From RHKX01 sp964497825 (lineage in GTDB: Bacteria; Actinomycetota; Thermoleophilia; Solirubrobacterales; 70-9), in assembly GCA_964497825.1 (NCBI GenBank), contig CAZCFA010000012.1, positions 1-48,395 on the forward strand: a stretch of 48,395 nucleotides of DNA, given 5' to 3'. Each line of letters opens with the position of its first letter. The first letter of the stretch is position 1. The translations under genes were made by a program, and so were the position numbers. Under the pieces are notes generated by a model that had not been told where the DNA came from, did not search any database, and saw only the letters and a list, made by a program, of their open reading frames with translations. Below are positions 8,460-16,884 of this stretch, one piece after another.

Positions 8460-9090
8460 GCCCAACCCGCCGCCAGCCGGCGCCCGGCCGGGCGGGGTGT
8501 TGCGGATCGCTTGGCGCAGGGCGATGCGATCCGCAGCGGAGCGAGGGAGTGAGCCAGGGTCGCGCCAACGGAGGCGTCGGGTGAGCCCGGCCCGGCACCC
8601 CGGCGGCGCGAGGTGCTGCGGATCGCTTGGCGCAGGGCGATGCGATCCGCAGCGGAGCGAGGGAGTGAGCCAGGGTCGCGCCAACGGAGGCGTCGGGTGA
8701 GCCCGGCCCGGCACCCCGGCGGCGCGAGGTGCTGCGGATCGCTTGGCGCAGGGCGATGCGATCCGCAGCGGAGCGAGGGAGTGAGCCNNNNNNNNNNNNN
8801 NNNNNNNNNNNNNNNNNNNNNNNNNNNNNNNNNNNNNNNNNNNNNNNNNNNNNNNNNNNNNNNNNNNNNNNNNNNNNNNNNNNNNNNGATCGCTTGGCGC
8901 AGGGCGATGCGATCCGCAGCGGAGCGAGGGAGTGAGCCAGGGCCGGTGCAGCGGAGGAGCCGGGGCCGGTGCAGCGGAGGCGTCGGGGTGAGCCCGGCCG
9001 GCGCCCGGCCGGGCGGGGTGTTGCGGATCGCTTGGCGCAGGGCGATGCGATCCGCAGCGGAGCGAGGGAGTGAGCCAGGGTCGCGCCAGC
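8460..9090. repeat. Tandem array of a 116-base unit carrying a 10-15-10 hairpin
   Basis: Five visible copies of a perfect inverted repeat (TGCGGATCGC, 15-base loop, GCGATCCGCA) lie at 8501-8535, 8617-8651, 8733-8767, 8888-8918 (left arm cut by the N run) and 9022-9056. The first three are spaced exactly 116 bases, and the whole 116-base unit is repeated, including AGCGGAGCGAGGGAGTGAGC after the hairpin. The assembly break at 8788-8887 falls inside the array, so the true copy number is unknown. A diverged copy lies 30 kb away at 39114-39148. The unit has no coding capacity that I credit. Confidence 0.85.
8788..8887. other. Scaffold gap of 100 N inside the repeat array
   Basis: There are exactly 100 N. 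The 51 bases before the gap (8737-8787) are identical to the 51 bases after it (8888-8938), as expected where assembly collapsed on tandem copies. The real gap length is unknown. Confidence 0.97.
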
Positions 9091-9149
9091 ACACGCGCCG
9101 AGGGAGCCCGCCCGACGACGCGGCCGCAGGCCGGGCGACCCGTAAACCG

Positions 9150-9179
9150 GCGCGGGCGGCCTTGCTCGGCCGCCCGCGC
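9150..9179 (-). terminator. Terminator hairpin after hppA
   Basis: A perfect 12-bp stem (GCGCGGGCGGCC with GGCCGCCCGCGC) and a 6-base loop lie about 20 bases beyond the hppA stop. On the transcribed strand it is followed by GGTTTACGG, a minimal T run. It is the strongest terminator-like structure in the left half. Confidence 0.65.
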
Positions 9180-9199
9180 AGCGATGCCCGGCCGCTCCG

Positions 9200-11278
9200 C
9201 TAGAAGCCGATGATCGGGATGATCAGGATCGCGACGATGTTCGCGACCTTGATCATCGGGTTGATCGCCGGGCCGGCGGTGTCCTTGTAGGGGTCGCCGA
9301 CGGTGTCGCCGGTGACCGAGGCGGCGTGGGCCTCGGAGCCCTTGCCGCCGTAGGCGCCGTCCTCGATCAGCTTCTTGGCGTTGTCCCAGGCGCCGCCGCC
9401 GACGGTCATCGAGACCGCGGCGAAGAAGCCGACGACGATCACGCCGATCAGCAGGCCGCCGAGCGCCTCGGCGCTCCAGATGCCGACCAGCACCGGGACG
9501 ACGATCGGGATCAGCGACGGCAGCAGCATCTCGCGCTGCGCCGCGGCGGTGACGATCCCGACGGTGCCGCCGTAGTCGGGCTTCTCGGTGCCCTCCATGA
9601 TCCCCGGGTGCTGCTTGAACTGCCGGCGCACCTGCTCGACGACCTCGCCGCCGGCGCGCCCGACCGCCTCGATCGCGAGCGCCGCGAACAGGTAGGTCAT
9701 CAGGCCGCCGATCAGCAGCCCGATCAGCACCTCGGGGCTGGTCAGGTCGAACAAGAGCAGCTTGCCCGCCTCCTCCTCGGCCTCGATCTTGAACGCCGCG
9801 AACAGGACCAGGGCGGCAAGCACGGCGGAGCCGATCGCGTAGCCCTTGGTGACGGCCTTGGTCGTGTTTCCGACCGCGTCGAGCGGATCGGTGATGTTGC
9901 GGACCTCCTCGGGCAGATCGGCCATCTCGGCGATGCCGCCGGCGTTGTCGGTGATCGGGCCGAACGCGTCGAGGGCGACGATCAGGCCGGTCAGCGAGAG
10001 CTGTGCCATCACCGCGACGGCGATGCCGTAGATGCCGGCGAGCTCGTTCGCGCCGAAGATCGCGGCGACGATGATCAGGGCCGGGACCGCGGTCCCCTGG
10101 AAGCCCTGCGCGAGGCCCTGGATGATGTTGGTCGCGTGGCCGGTGATCGACGCCTTCGAGATCGTCTTCACGGGCCGGAACCGGGTTGAGGTGTAGTAGT
10201 CGGTGATCACGAACAGGCCCGCGGTGACCGCGATCCCGATCAGGCCGCAGAGCCAGAGATCGGCGACGCTGGCGCTGGCGAGGGCGCTCTCGGGGTCACC
10301 GACGCCGAGGTCGAGCGGGCTCTCCATCAGCCACTTGGTGATCGGGTAGAAGGCGATCGCCGAGAGCACGCCGGAGATGATCAGGCCCTTGTAGAGGGCG
10401 CCCTCGACGTTGTCGGTCGAGGTGCGGACCGAGAGCGCGCCGATGATCGAGGCGAGGATCGCGACGCCGCCGAGGATCAGCGGGTAGACCGCGAGCTCGG
10501 TCGCGAACCCGGAGTCGAAGTAGAGGACGCCGAGCAGCATCACCGCGACCGAGGTGACCGCGTAGGTCTCGAACAGGTCGGCGGCCATGCCAGCGCAGTC
10601 GCCGACGTTGTCGCCGACGTTGTCGGCGATCACCGCCGGGTTGCGGGGGTCGTCCTCGGGGATGCCGGCCTCGACCTTGCCGACGAGGTCGGCGCCGACG
10701 TCGGCCGCCTTGGTGAAGATGCCGCCGCCGAGCCGGGCGAAGACCGAGATCAGCGAGCCGCCGAAGCCGAGGCCGACGAGCGCGTCGATCGCCTCCTTGT
10801 CGCTCTGACCCGCCAGCGTCAGGATCCCGAAGTAGCCGGCGACGCCGAGCAGCGCCAGGCCGACGACGAGCAGGCCGGTCACCGAGCCGCCCTTGAACGC
10901 GGCGTCGAGCGCCGGCGAGATGCCGCCGCGGGCGGCCTCGGCGACGCGCGTGTTCGCGCGCACCGAGACGTTCATGCCGATGAAGCCGGCGGAGCCGGAG
11001 AGGATGCCGCCGATGACGAAGCCGATCCCGGTCGTGACGCTGCCGGTGACGAGCCAGATCGCGATCGCCAGCGGGATCGCGACGTAGCCGATGATCGTGT
11101 ACTGGCGGCGCAGGTAGGCGGCGGCGCCCTCCTGGACGGCGCCCGAGATCTCCTGCATGCGGTCGTTGCCGGCCGGCAGCGTGAGCAGGCGCCGGGTCAC
11201 GATCAGGCCGTAGACGACCGCGGCGGCGGCGCAGACGAGCGCGACGATCACGCCGTGGTCGGTCAGGAAGTCAGTCAA
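9200..11278 (-). CDS. hppA: Membrane-bound proton-translocating pyrophosphatase
   Basis: This 692-residue integral membrane protein hydrolyses pyrophosphate to pump H+ across the cytoplasmic membrane. The substrate-site signatures are intact: KAADVGADLVGKVEAGIPEDDPRNP and ADNVGDNVGDCAGMAADLFE (about residues 190-240), and the C-terminal GDTVGDPYKDTAGPAINP. The segment GNTTKAVTKGYAIGSA has lysine where K+-dependent enzymes have alanine, so it should be the K+-independent subtype. The start is TTG at 11278 with GGAGG about nine bases upstream; no ATG is available nearby. The 151-base leader (11279-11429) contains a hairpin of AGCCGC with GCGGCT and a possible -10 TACACT, but no gene. It is transcribed as a single gene. 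Confidence 0.97.
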   Translation of the reverse strand: MTDFLTDHGVIVALVCAAAAVVYGLIVTRRLLTLPAGNDRMQEISGAVQEGAAAYLRRQYTIIGYVAIPLAIAIWLVTGSVTTGIGFVIGGILSGSAGFIGMNVSVRANTRVAEAARGGISPALDAAFKGGSVTGLLVVGLALLGVAGYFGILTLAGQSDKEAIDALVGLGFGGSLISVFARLGGGIFTKAADVGADLVGKVEAGIPEDDPRNPAVIADNVGDNVGDCAGMAADLFETYAVTSVAVMLLGVLYFDSGFATELAVYPLILGGVAILASIIGALSVRTSTDNVEGALYKGLIISGVLSAIAFYPITKWLMESPLDLGVGDPESALASASVADLWLCGLIGIAVTAGLFVITDYYTSTRFRPVKTISKASITGHATNIIQGLAQGFQGTAVPALIIVAAIFGANELAGIYGIAVAVMAQLSLTGLIVALDAFGPITDNAGGIAEMADLPEEVRNITDPLDAVGNTTKAVTKGYAIGSAVLAALVLFAAFKIEAEEEAGKLLLFDLTSPEVLIGLLIGGLMTYLFAALAIEAVGRAGGEVVEQVRRQFKQHPGIMEGTEKPDYGGTVGIVTAAAQREMLLPSLIPIVVPVLVGIWSAEALGGLLIGVIVVGFFAAVSMTVGGGAWDNAKKLIEDGAYGGKGSEAHAASVTGDTVGDPYKDTAGPAINPMIKVANIVAILIIPIIGF

Positions 11279-11429
11279 CTTTCAGGTCCCTCCGTTGGGT
11301 GCGTTCGGGTCGATTCACACGGAAAGCCGCCCCCCGGACGTAGGCGGGAGCGGCTCGAAAAGCGGGCGCAGTGTATCTACAGCGCCCGGATGGAGGCCGC
11401 TCGACCCGCCCCCGGCGGCGGCGCCGGGC

Positions 11430-11855
11430 TCAGTCCTGGCCCGGAATCCAGAGCCCCGGCGGCGGCCGCTTCGGGCCCTCGTCCGCCGCGGCCGCGGGCG
11501 GCTCCTCGCCGGCCGCCGGCCCGGCGTCGCCGGCGCCGGGCTCGCCGGCCGCCCGCGCGTAGAGCATCTGTAGCTGCGCGAGCGCGTTCTTGACCTCGCG
11601 CTGCGGCTCGGGCTCGAGCAGGTCGGCGATCGCGCGGACGGCATCGATCCCGACCTTGGCCTGCTCGAGGTCGCGCTCGTCCTCCTTGCTGATCCGCCGC
11701 GCCGCGAGGTTGAGGATGCTGACGACGCTCTGCGCGAGCAGGTCCTGGACGCGCAGGCGCCGCATCTGCTCCTCCATCTCGGCCAGCATCCGCTCCTGCT
11801 CGGGCGTCAGCGGCTCGTCCCCTTGCCCCGGCGGCGGCGTGCTCTCCTCGCTCAT
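11430..11855 (-). CDS. DUF1844 family protein
   Basis: The 141-residue protein starts at ATG 11855. The core SVVSILNLAARRISKEDERD followed by LEQAKVGIDAVRAIADLLE (about residues 43-82) is the DUF1844 signature. It is a small helical protein with an acidic N-terminus and a Pro/Ala-rich tail ending PPGLWIPGQD. The family is common in actinobacteria and some other phyla, and its molecular role is not established. It starts 11 bases after the GCS2 ligase stop, so it is the last gene of the tsa/redox operon. Confidence 0.85.
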   Translation of the reverse strand: MSEESTPPPGQGDEPLTPEQERMLAEMEEQMRRLRVQDLLAQSVVSILNLAARRISKEDERDLEQAKVGIDAVRAIADLLEPEPQREVKNALAQLQMLYARAAGEPGAGDAGPAAGEEPPAAAADEGPKRPPPGLWIPGQD

Positions 11856-11866
11856 CACCGCGGAGC

Positions 11867-13030
11867 CTAGATGATCGCGGCGCCGGCGAAGGTCCGCCGC
11901 GTGCGCTCGACCGACTCCCGGTAGCAGCGCTCGATCGAGGCCCCCTCGGCGATCCGGTCGCGGGCCCGCTGGGCGTCGTTTCGGCCCGGCGCGGGCTCGG
12001 GCAGCGCCAGCGCCGCGCGCGCCGGCGCCGTCCATGCGACCAGCCGCTCGACCGCCTCGGTCGTCTCGATCTCGGCGCCGGCATCGAAGTCGATCATCCG
12101 GCCGTCGAGCCCGTAGCGGATCGCCCGCCAGAGGTTCTCCTCGAGCTCGCGCGCGCGCAGCGGCGGTGCCAGCACGCCGTCGTCGTAGTCGGCCGCGGCC
12201 TGGGCGACGCAGGCGACCATCAGGCCGCCGAGCGCCAGCGACGCCTCGCCGTCCTCCTGCGCGTCGCAGATCCGCACCTCGACGGTGCCGAAGCTGTGGT
12301 GGGGGCGCACGCTCCACCACAGCTGGGTCGACTCGATCACCGAGCTCGTCCGCTCGAGCAGGTCGACGAACGCCGCGTAGGCCCGCCAGTCGCCGAACGG
12401 GTCGTGGATGCCGCAGCGCGGGAAGCTGCGGGTGAAGATCTGGGACCGGACCGAGGCGAGCCCGGTGTCGCGACCGTCGAGGAACGGCGAGGAGGCCGAC
12501 AGCGCCAGCAGCGTCGGCAGGTGGTTGCGCAGACCGTCGCAGACGGCGATCGCGCGGTCGGCGCCGCGGACGCCGACGTGGGCGTGCAGGCTCCAGGTGT
12601 TGTTGCGCTCGGCGACGTAGCCGAGCTCGTCGTGGAGCCGGCTGTAGTGGTCGGTGTCGATGATCTTCTGATCGAGGTAGCCGGCCCAGGGATGGGTGCC
12701 GGTCGAGCCGAGCTCGAAGCCGTGCGCGGCCGCCAGCGCGAACAGCTCGCGGCGGCGATCGCGCTGCTTGCCGGCGAGCTCGGCGAACGTCTCCGAGCGG
12801 CCGGAGCGGATCTCGATCTCGGTGTCGATCAGCTCGCCGCGCACCGACTCGGCCAGCGCCGGCGTCGCGGCGGCGGCGTCGCGGAGCCGCTCGAAGCCAT
12901 GGGCGAGGTCGAGCGTCGCCGGGTCGAGGATCGCGAACTCCTCCTCGAGCGCGCAGGTGAAATCGATCGCCTCGTCGAAGCGCTGACGGGCGAGGTCGAG
13001 GTCGAGGCTCTGGTCGCGAGCCGCAGTCAT
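11867..13030 (-). CDS. GCS2-family glutamate-cysteine ligase / carboxylate-amine ligase
   Basis: The 387-residue protein shows the GCS2 start CALEEEFAILDP (about residues 26-37), the GSTGTHPWAGY segment near 109, and NNTWSLHAHVGV near 143, matching YbdK/EgtA-type ligases. These ATP-grasp-like enzymes form gamma-glutamyl amides, classically gamma-glutamylcysteine. Whether it makes gamma-Glu-Cys, a step toward mycothiol-independent thiols, or ligates another amine cannot be read from the sequence. It lies 20 bases after rex and close to a glutaredoxin gene, which favours a redox role. The start is ATG at 13030. Confidence 0.87.
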   Translation of the reverse strand: MTAARDQSLDLDLARQRFDEAIDFTCALEEEFAILDPATLDLAHGFERLRDAAAATPALAESVRGELIDTEIEIRSGRSETFAELAGKQRDRRRELFALAAAHGFELGSTGTHPWAGYLDQKIIDTDHYSRLHDELGYVAERNNTWSLHAHVGVRGADRAIAVCDGLRNHLPTLLALSASSPFLDGRDTGLASVRSQIFTRSFPRCGIHDPFGDWRAYAAFVDLLERTSSVIESTQLWWSVRPHHSFGTVEVRICDAQEDGEASLALGGLMVACVAQAAADYDDGVLAPPLRARELEENLWRAIRYGLDGRMIDFDAGAEIETTEAVERLVAWTAPARAALALPEPAPGRNDAQRARDRIAEGASIERCYRESVERTRRTFAGAAII

Positions 13031-13050
13031 CGGGAGCTCAGCGGATCGGT

Positions 13051-13749
13051 CTAGGCGAGATAGAAGTAGAGGGCGTAGAGCAGGTCGACGGCCGGGCTCG
13101 AGGTGTGGACGGTGACCTCGGGCGGGACCTCGAGCAACCGCTCGGAGTAGTTGAAGATCACCCGCACGCCGGCCTCGACGAGCCGGTCGGCGACCTCCTG
13201 GGCGGCCTCGGCGGGCACCGCCAGCACGCCGACGACGATCTCCTGCTCGGCAACGACGCGCTCGAGGTCGTCGATCGAGCGGACCGGCACGTCGCCAACG
13301 CGCTTGCCGATCAGCTTCGGCGCGGTGTCGAAGATCGAGACGATCGTGAACCCGTGGTCGGCGAAGACGTCGGAGGAGGCGATCGCCTGGCCGAGGTTGC
13401 CGGCCCCGAACAGGGCGATGTTGTGCTGGCCCGACGTCCGCAGGATCTTGCGGATCTCGGCGACCAGCGAGTCGACGCCGTAGCCGACGCCGCGCTTGCC
13501 GAACTTGCCGAAGCCCGAGAGGTCACGGCGGATCTGGGTCGAGTTGACGTGGGTCCAGGAGGCGAGCTCCTGCGAGCTGATCGTCTCCCGCCCCATCTTT
13601 CGGGCCTGGATCAGCACCTGCAGGTAGCGCGACAGCCGCGCGGCGACGCCGATCGAGAGTCGCTCGCCGGACCCATCGACGCGCTGCGGCGCCGGGCGGG
13701 CCCGATCGCCGGCACGCGCCCGCATGGAAGCTGATCTGCCGGCGCTCAC
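13051..13749 (-). CDS. rex: Redox-sensing transcriptional repressor Rex
   Basis: The 232-residue protein has an N-terminal winged helix (RLSRYLQVLIQ to TQIRRDLSGFGKFGKRGVGY, about residues 35-90) and a Rossmann NAD(H)-binding domain (IALFGAGNLGQAI near 109). It ends with the domain-swapped C-terminal helix DLLYALYFYLA. Rex represses respiratory and fermentative genes and is released when NADH rises. The GTG at 13749 overlaps the glutaredoxin stop by four bases; ATG at 13725 is an alternative that removes eight residues of a poorly conserved extension. I found no clear TTGTG-N8-CACAA operator in the window. Confidence 0.95.
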   Translation of the reverse strand: MSAGRSASMRARAGDRARPAPQRVDGSGERLSIGVAARLSRYLQVLIQARKMGRETISSQELASWTHVNSTQIRRDLSGFGKFGKRGVGYGVDSLVAEIRKILRTSGQHNIALFGAGNLGQAIASSDVFADHGFTIVSIFDTAPKLIGKRVGDVPVRSIDDLERVVAEQEIVVGVLAVPAEAAQEVADRLVEAGVRVIFNYSERLLEVPPEVTVHTSSPAVDLLYALYFYLA

Positions 13750-14003
13750 GCTGACAACGTACCGGTCCGGGCCAGCACCGCGCCCTCGTCGAGCAGCAGC
13801 TCGCAGGCGCGCTCGCCATCGACCTCGACGACGGGGATCAGCTCGAGCATGCGCCGGTGCAGCCCGGCGTCGTCCTCGATGTTGACCTCGCGCAGCTCGA
13901 ACCGGGCGCCGCGCTCGCGCAAGCGCTCGAGCCGCTCGCGCGCCTCGGCGCAGAGGTGGCAGCCCGGTCGCGAGTAGAGCGTGACGACGCTGATCGCGCT
14001 CAC
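13746..14003 (-). CDS. Glutaredoxin-like thiol protein
   Basis: The GTG start at 14003 overlaps the tsaD stop by four bases and gives an 85-residue thioredoxin-fold protein. TLYSRPGCHLC holds a CxxC active site (Cys-15 and Cys-18), and ELIPVVEVDG carries the cis-proline. This is the glutaredoxin-like / DUF836 family. It reduces disulfides or mixed disulfides using a low-molecular-weight thiol. Its position between tsaD and rex, overlapping both, makes it part of the operon. Confidence 0.85.
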   Translation of the reverse strand: MSAISVVTLYSRPGCHLCAEARERLERLRERGARFELREVNIEDDAGLHRRMLELIPVVEVDGERACELLLDEGAVLARTGTLSA

Positions 14004-14986
14004 CGGGCCGCCGCGTCCCAGCCGAGGTAGTCGGGATAGGGCGTGGGATCGGCGAAGCGGGCCGCCGAGCCGATCATCGCCGCGTTGTCGGTGCAGAGCT
14101 CGGGCGGCACCAGCTTGAGCCGGACGCCGCGCTCGCGGCAGGCGGCGCCGAGCGCCTCGCGCAGCGGCCCGTTGGCGGCGACGCCGCCGCCGAGCGCCAG
14201 CGCCTCCCATCGGCCCCCGTCGAGCGCCCGCTCGGCCTTGGCGACGAGCTGGCCGACGACCGCGGCCTGAAAGCTCGCCGCCAGATCAGGGCGCCGGCGC
14301 TCGAGCTCTCCCGGGCCGAGGTCGGCGACGACGTAGGCGAGCGCGGTCTTCAGGCCGCTGAAGCTGAAGTCGAGGCCGGGATCCCGGCTCATCGCCACCG
14401 GCATCGGATAGGCCCCGGGGTCGCCGCCCGCGGCCGCCCGCTGGATCGCCGGCCCGCCCGGGTAGCCGAGCCCGAGCAGTCGTGCCGCCTTGTCGAGCGC
14501 CTCGCCCGCGGCGTCGTCGAGGGTCTGGCCGACGACCTCGTGGGTGCGGTGGTCGCGCACCGTCGCCAGCATCGTGTGGCCGCCGCTGGCGACCAGCGCC
14601 AGGAACGGCGGCTCGAGCGGGTCGGGCTCGAGGAAGGCGGCGGCGACGTGGCCCTGCAGGTGGTCGACGGCGACCATCGGCAGCCGCCGCGGCGCCGCCA
14701 GCGCCTTGGCCGAGCTGACGCCGACCAGCAGCGCTCCGATCAGCCCCGGGTGGGTGGTGACCGCGACCGCGTCAACCTCGCCGAGGTCGCGGCCGGCAGT
14801 CTCCAGCGCCGCGCCGACGACCGGGGTGACGAGCTCGACGTGGTGGCGCGCGGCGACCTCGGGGACGACGCCGCCGAAGCCGGCGTGGACCGCCGCCTGC
14901 GAGGAGACGACGTTGCTGAGCACGCGGCCGCCGTCGACCACGGCGGCGCAGGTGTCGTCGCAGGAGGTCTCGATCGCGAGGATCAA
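14000..14986 (-). CDS. tsaD: tRNA N6-threonylcarbamoyladenosine transferase TsaD
   Basis: The 328-residue protein transfers the threonylcarbamoyl group to A37 of ANN-decoding tRNAs. The N-terminal ILAIETSCDDT, the metal-binding histidine pair in VDHLQGHVAAAF (about residues 107-118), SFSGLKTAL, GGGVAANGPLR and the late Asp in LCTDNAAMIG are all present. It works with TsaB and TsaE, both encoded just upstream. The start is TTG at 14986 (the frame begins MILAIET, as the family does), nine bases after the rimI stop. Confidence 0.96.
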   Translation of the reverse strand: MILAIETSCDDTCAAVVDGGRVLSNVVSSQAAVHAGFGGVVPEVAARHHVELVTPVVGAALETAGRDLGEVDAVAVTTHPGLIGALLVGVSSAKALAAPRRLPMVAVDHLQGHVAAAFLEPDPLEPPFLALVASGGHTMLATVRDHRTHEVVGQTLDDAAGEALDKAARLLGLGYPGGPAIQRAAAGGDPGAYPMPVAMSRDPGLDFSFSGLKTALAYVVADLGPGELERRRPDLAASFQAAVVGQLVAKAERALDGGRWEALALGGGVAANGPLREALGAACRERGVRLKLVPPELCTDNAAMIGSAARFADPTPYPDYLGWDAAAR

Positions 14987-14995
14987 GGGGGCCGC

Positions 14996-15478
14996 TCAGC
15001 CGAGCAGGCCGGGATCGCCCAGCCACATGATCATCGCGTCCTCGCCGTTGTCGTGGTAGTAGCGGCGGCGGCGGCCGGCGCGGCGGAAGCCGATCCGCTC
15101 GTACATCGCGATCGCGCCGTGGTTGGAGACGCGGACCTCGAGCGTGTAGCGGCCGTCGCGGCCGGCGGCGGCGAGCAGCTCATCGAGCAGCCGCTCGGCG
15201 ATGCCCTCGCGGCGGCGGTCGGGGTCGACGGCGACGTTCATCAGGTGCCAGACGTCGGCGTAGCGGGAGCAGACGACGTAGCCGACGATCCCCTGGTCGG
15301 TCTCGGCGGCGAGGCAGACGCCGCTCGGCTTCGAGAGCTCGAGCACGAACATCGCCAGCGACCACGGCGCCGGGAACGAGCGGCGCTCGATCGAGAGCAC
15401 GGCCGGCAGGTCGCCGTAAGCGAGGCGCCGGACCGTGATCGATCCGCCGGCCTTGGCCGGGGTCTCAGTTGCTGCCAT
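14996..15478 (-). CDS. rimI: Ribosomal protein S18 alanine N-acetyltransferase RimI
   Basis: The 160-residue GNAT acetyltransferase starts at ATG 15478, inside the end of tsaB (14-base overlap). Family features are FPAPWSLAMFVLEL near residue 45, the acetyl-CoA loop DPDRRREGIAERLL near 95, and EVRVSNHGAIAMYERIGF near 120. RimI acetylates the N-terminal alanine of S18, and sitting between tsaB and tsaD is its usual actinobacterial place. Confidence 0.92.
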   Translation of the reverse strand: MAATETPAKAGGSITVRRLAYGDLPAVLSIERRSFPAPWSLAMFVLELSKPSGVCLAAETDQGIVGYVVCSRYADVWHLMNVAVDPDRRREGIAERLLDELLAAAGRDGRYTLEVRVSNHGAIAMYERIGFRRAGRRRRYYHDNGEDAMIMWLGDPGLLG

Positions 15479-16448
15479 CTCGCTCTCGCCAGCGCTCCGC
15501 GTCGGGTCTTCGCAAATACATCGGCCGGATCCGCTCCGGGTCGACCGGCTCGAGCGCCGCGCCCAGCTCGCAGATCCGCGAGGCCGAGAGCCGGTGCGCA
15601 TCGTCTCCGTCGGCGAGCACCAGCGCTCCGGCGGCCTCGATCTCGGCCCGGAATCGTACCGCTCCGTCGCCGGCGGCCACCGCGCTCGCGAGCGCCTCGG
15701 AGCCGTACCGTGCGCTCAGCTCGCCCGGCGCGCAGACGATCGGCTCTGCGGCGGCGAGCTCCACCACGGGCACAGCGTCGCCGGGCGCGGGCGCAGCACC
15801 GCCTGCCGCGGGGGAGGCATCGCGCGGCGCGGACGAGGCACCGCCCGCCGCCGGCGAGGCACCGCCCGCCGCCGGGGAGGCATCGCGCCGCACGGACGAG
15901 GCACCGCCCGCCGCCGGCGAGGCATCGCGCCGCACGGACGAGGCACCGCCCGCCGCCGGCGAGGCATCGTGCGGCCCGGACCCGGTGGCGCCGATTTTCC
16001 CCTCTGGGCGAGGCAAATCCGCGCCACCGCGTCCGGGAGCTGGGGCGAGGGCCGCGAACACCTCCCCCCGGCGCGCATCGACCAGCGCCAGCCGCGGCCG
16101 CCGCGTGGCCTGTGGCGTATCCGCGATCGCGGCGAGCAACGCGCCGGTGCTGGGGACGGCGACGACGGCGAGCGAGCGCGACTGCGCCAGCGCCCGGGCC
16201 GTGGCGACGCCGATCCGCAGGCCGGTGAACGATCCCGGGCCGACCCCGACCGCGATCAGGCCGACCTCGCCCCAGCCGCCGGCCGCCGTGACGAGCTCCT
16301 CGATCGTTGCCAGCAGCCGGGTGCCGTGCAGCGGCCGCCCGTCGACGGGGTCGAGCGAGCGCTCGGTCACCTCGCCGCCGATCGCGGTCGCGACGGCAGT
16401 CTGCGGCGTCGCGGTGTCGAAGCCGAGGATCAGGCGGTCGGCGCTCAT
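15465..16448 (-). CDS. tsaB: TsaB, t6A biosynthesis scaffold protein, with repeat-expanded insert
   Basis: The 327-residue protein is an ASKHA-fold partner of TsaD. LGFDTATPQTAVA, GPGSFTGLRIGVATARALAQ and RRGEVFAAL identify it. TsaB is normally about 200-240 residues. Here a block of about 80 residues (about 150-230) is inserted, made of alternating ASPAAGG and ASSVRRD units, between the conserved N-lobe and the C-terminal part that starts about AVPVVELAAAEP. The insert is in frame and low complexity. The ATG at 16448 overlaps the tsaE stop by four bases. Confidence 0.92.
   Translation of the reverse strand: MSADRLILGFDTATPQTAVATAIGGEVTERSLDPVDGRPLHGTRLLATIEELVTAAGGWGEVGLIAVGVGPGSFTGLRIGVATARALAQSRSLAVVAVPSTGALLAAIADTPQATRRPRLALVDARRGEVFAALAPAPGRGGADLPRPEGKIGATGSGPHDASPAAGGASSVRRDASPAAGGASSVRRDASPAAGGASPAAGGASSAPRDASPAAGGAAPAPGDAVPVVELAAAEPIVCAPGELSARYGSEALASAVAAGDGAVRFRAEIEAAGALVLADGDDAHRLSASRICELGAALEPVDPERIRPMYLRRPDAERWRERDGSN
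15796..15984. repeat. Nine 21-base modules in tsaB
   Basis: On the plus strand two kinds of 21-base module, A (beginning GCACCGCCCGCCGCC) and B (beginning GCATCGCGCCGCACG), run without spacing in the order A B A A B A B A B. Starts are 15796, 15817, 15838, 15859, 15880, 15901, 15922, 15943 and 15964. The outer two A/B copies have diverged and the inner ones are almost identical, which suggests recent slippage growth from the middle. Each module encodes seven residues of TsaB. Confidence 0.9.
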
Positions 16449-16876
16449 CGCCGCCCGCGCTCGACCGTGATCTCGCGCTCATCGCCGCCGGCATGGGCGA
16501 TCGTGACCCGCATCGTCACGCCGGCGAGCTCATCGCCGGCGAGCTCGGGCCACTCGACGAAGGCGACGGCGTCCGCCGTCAGGTAGTCGTCGAGCAGGCC
16601 CGGCTCCTCGGCCCCGAGCCCGCCCGCGAGCCGGTAGAGGTCGAGGTGGGAGACCGGGACGTCGCCGCCGTAGCGGCGGCCGATCGTGAACGTCGGCGAG
16701 GTCACCGGCCCGCCCACGCCGAGCGCCCGCGCGGCGCCGCGCACGAACGTCGTCTTGCCGGCGCCGAGCTCGCCGCTGACCAGCACGACGGCGCCGGGCT
16801 CGAGCTCGCGGGCGAGCTCGCCGGCGAGCTCCTCGGTCGCCGCCGCGCTCGCGGTCCGCTGGCGGCGAACAGCCAC
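16445..16876 (-). CDS. tsaE: tRNA t6A biosynthesis ATPase TsaE
   Basis: The 143-residue P-loop ATPase starts at GTG 16876. Walker A is GELGAGKTTFVRG (about residues 34-46). SPTFTIGRRY and HLDLYRL, then VAFVEWPE (Walker B region) are family hallmarks. It drives turnover of the TsaB-TsaD complex. It lies ten bases after the UDG stop and is coupled to tsaB by a 4-base overlap. Confidence 0.93.
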   Translation of the reverse strand: MAVRRQRTASAAATEELAGELARELEPGAVVLVSGELGAGKTTFVRGAARALGVGGPVTSPTFTIGRRYGGDVPVSHLDLYRLAGGLGAEEPGLLDDYLTADAVAFVEWPELAGDELAGVTMRVTIAHAGGDEREITVERGRR

Positions 16877-16884
16877 GCGCCCAC

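Noticed and set aside
8460..9090. CRISPR array
   Set aside because: The 116-base units are identical throughout, with no variable spacers, and no cas genes are present; the hairpin is part of the repeated unit.
8334..9092. Open frames across the hairpin array and N run
   Set aside because: They are translations of the tandem repeat, continue through unknown bases, and exist in several frames at once.
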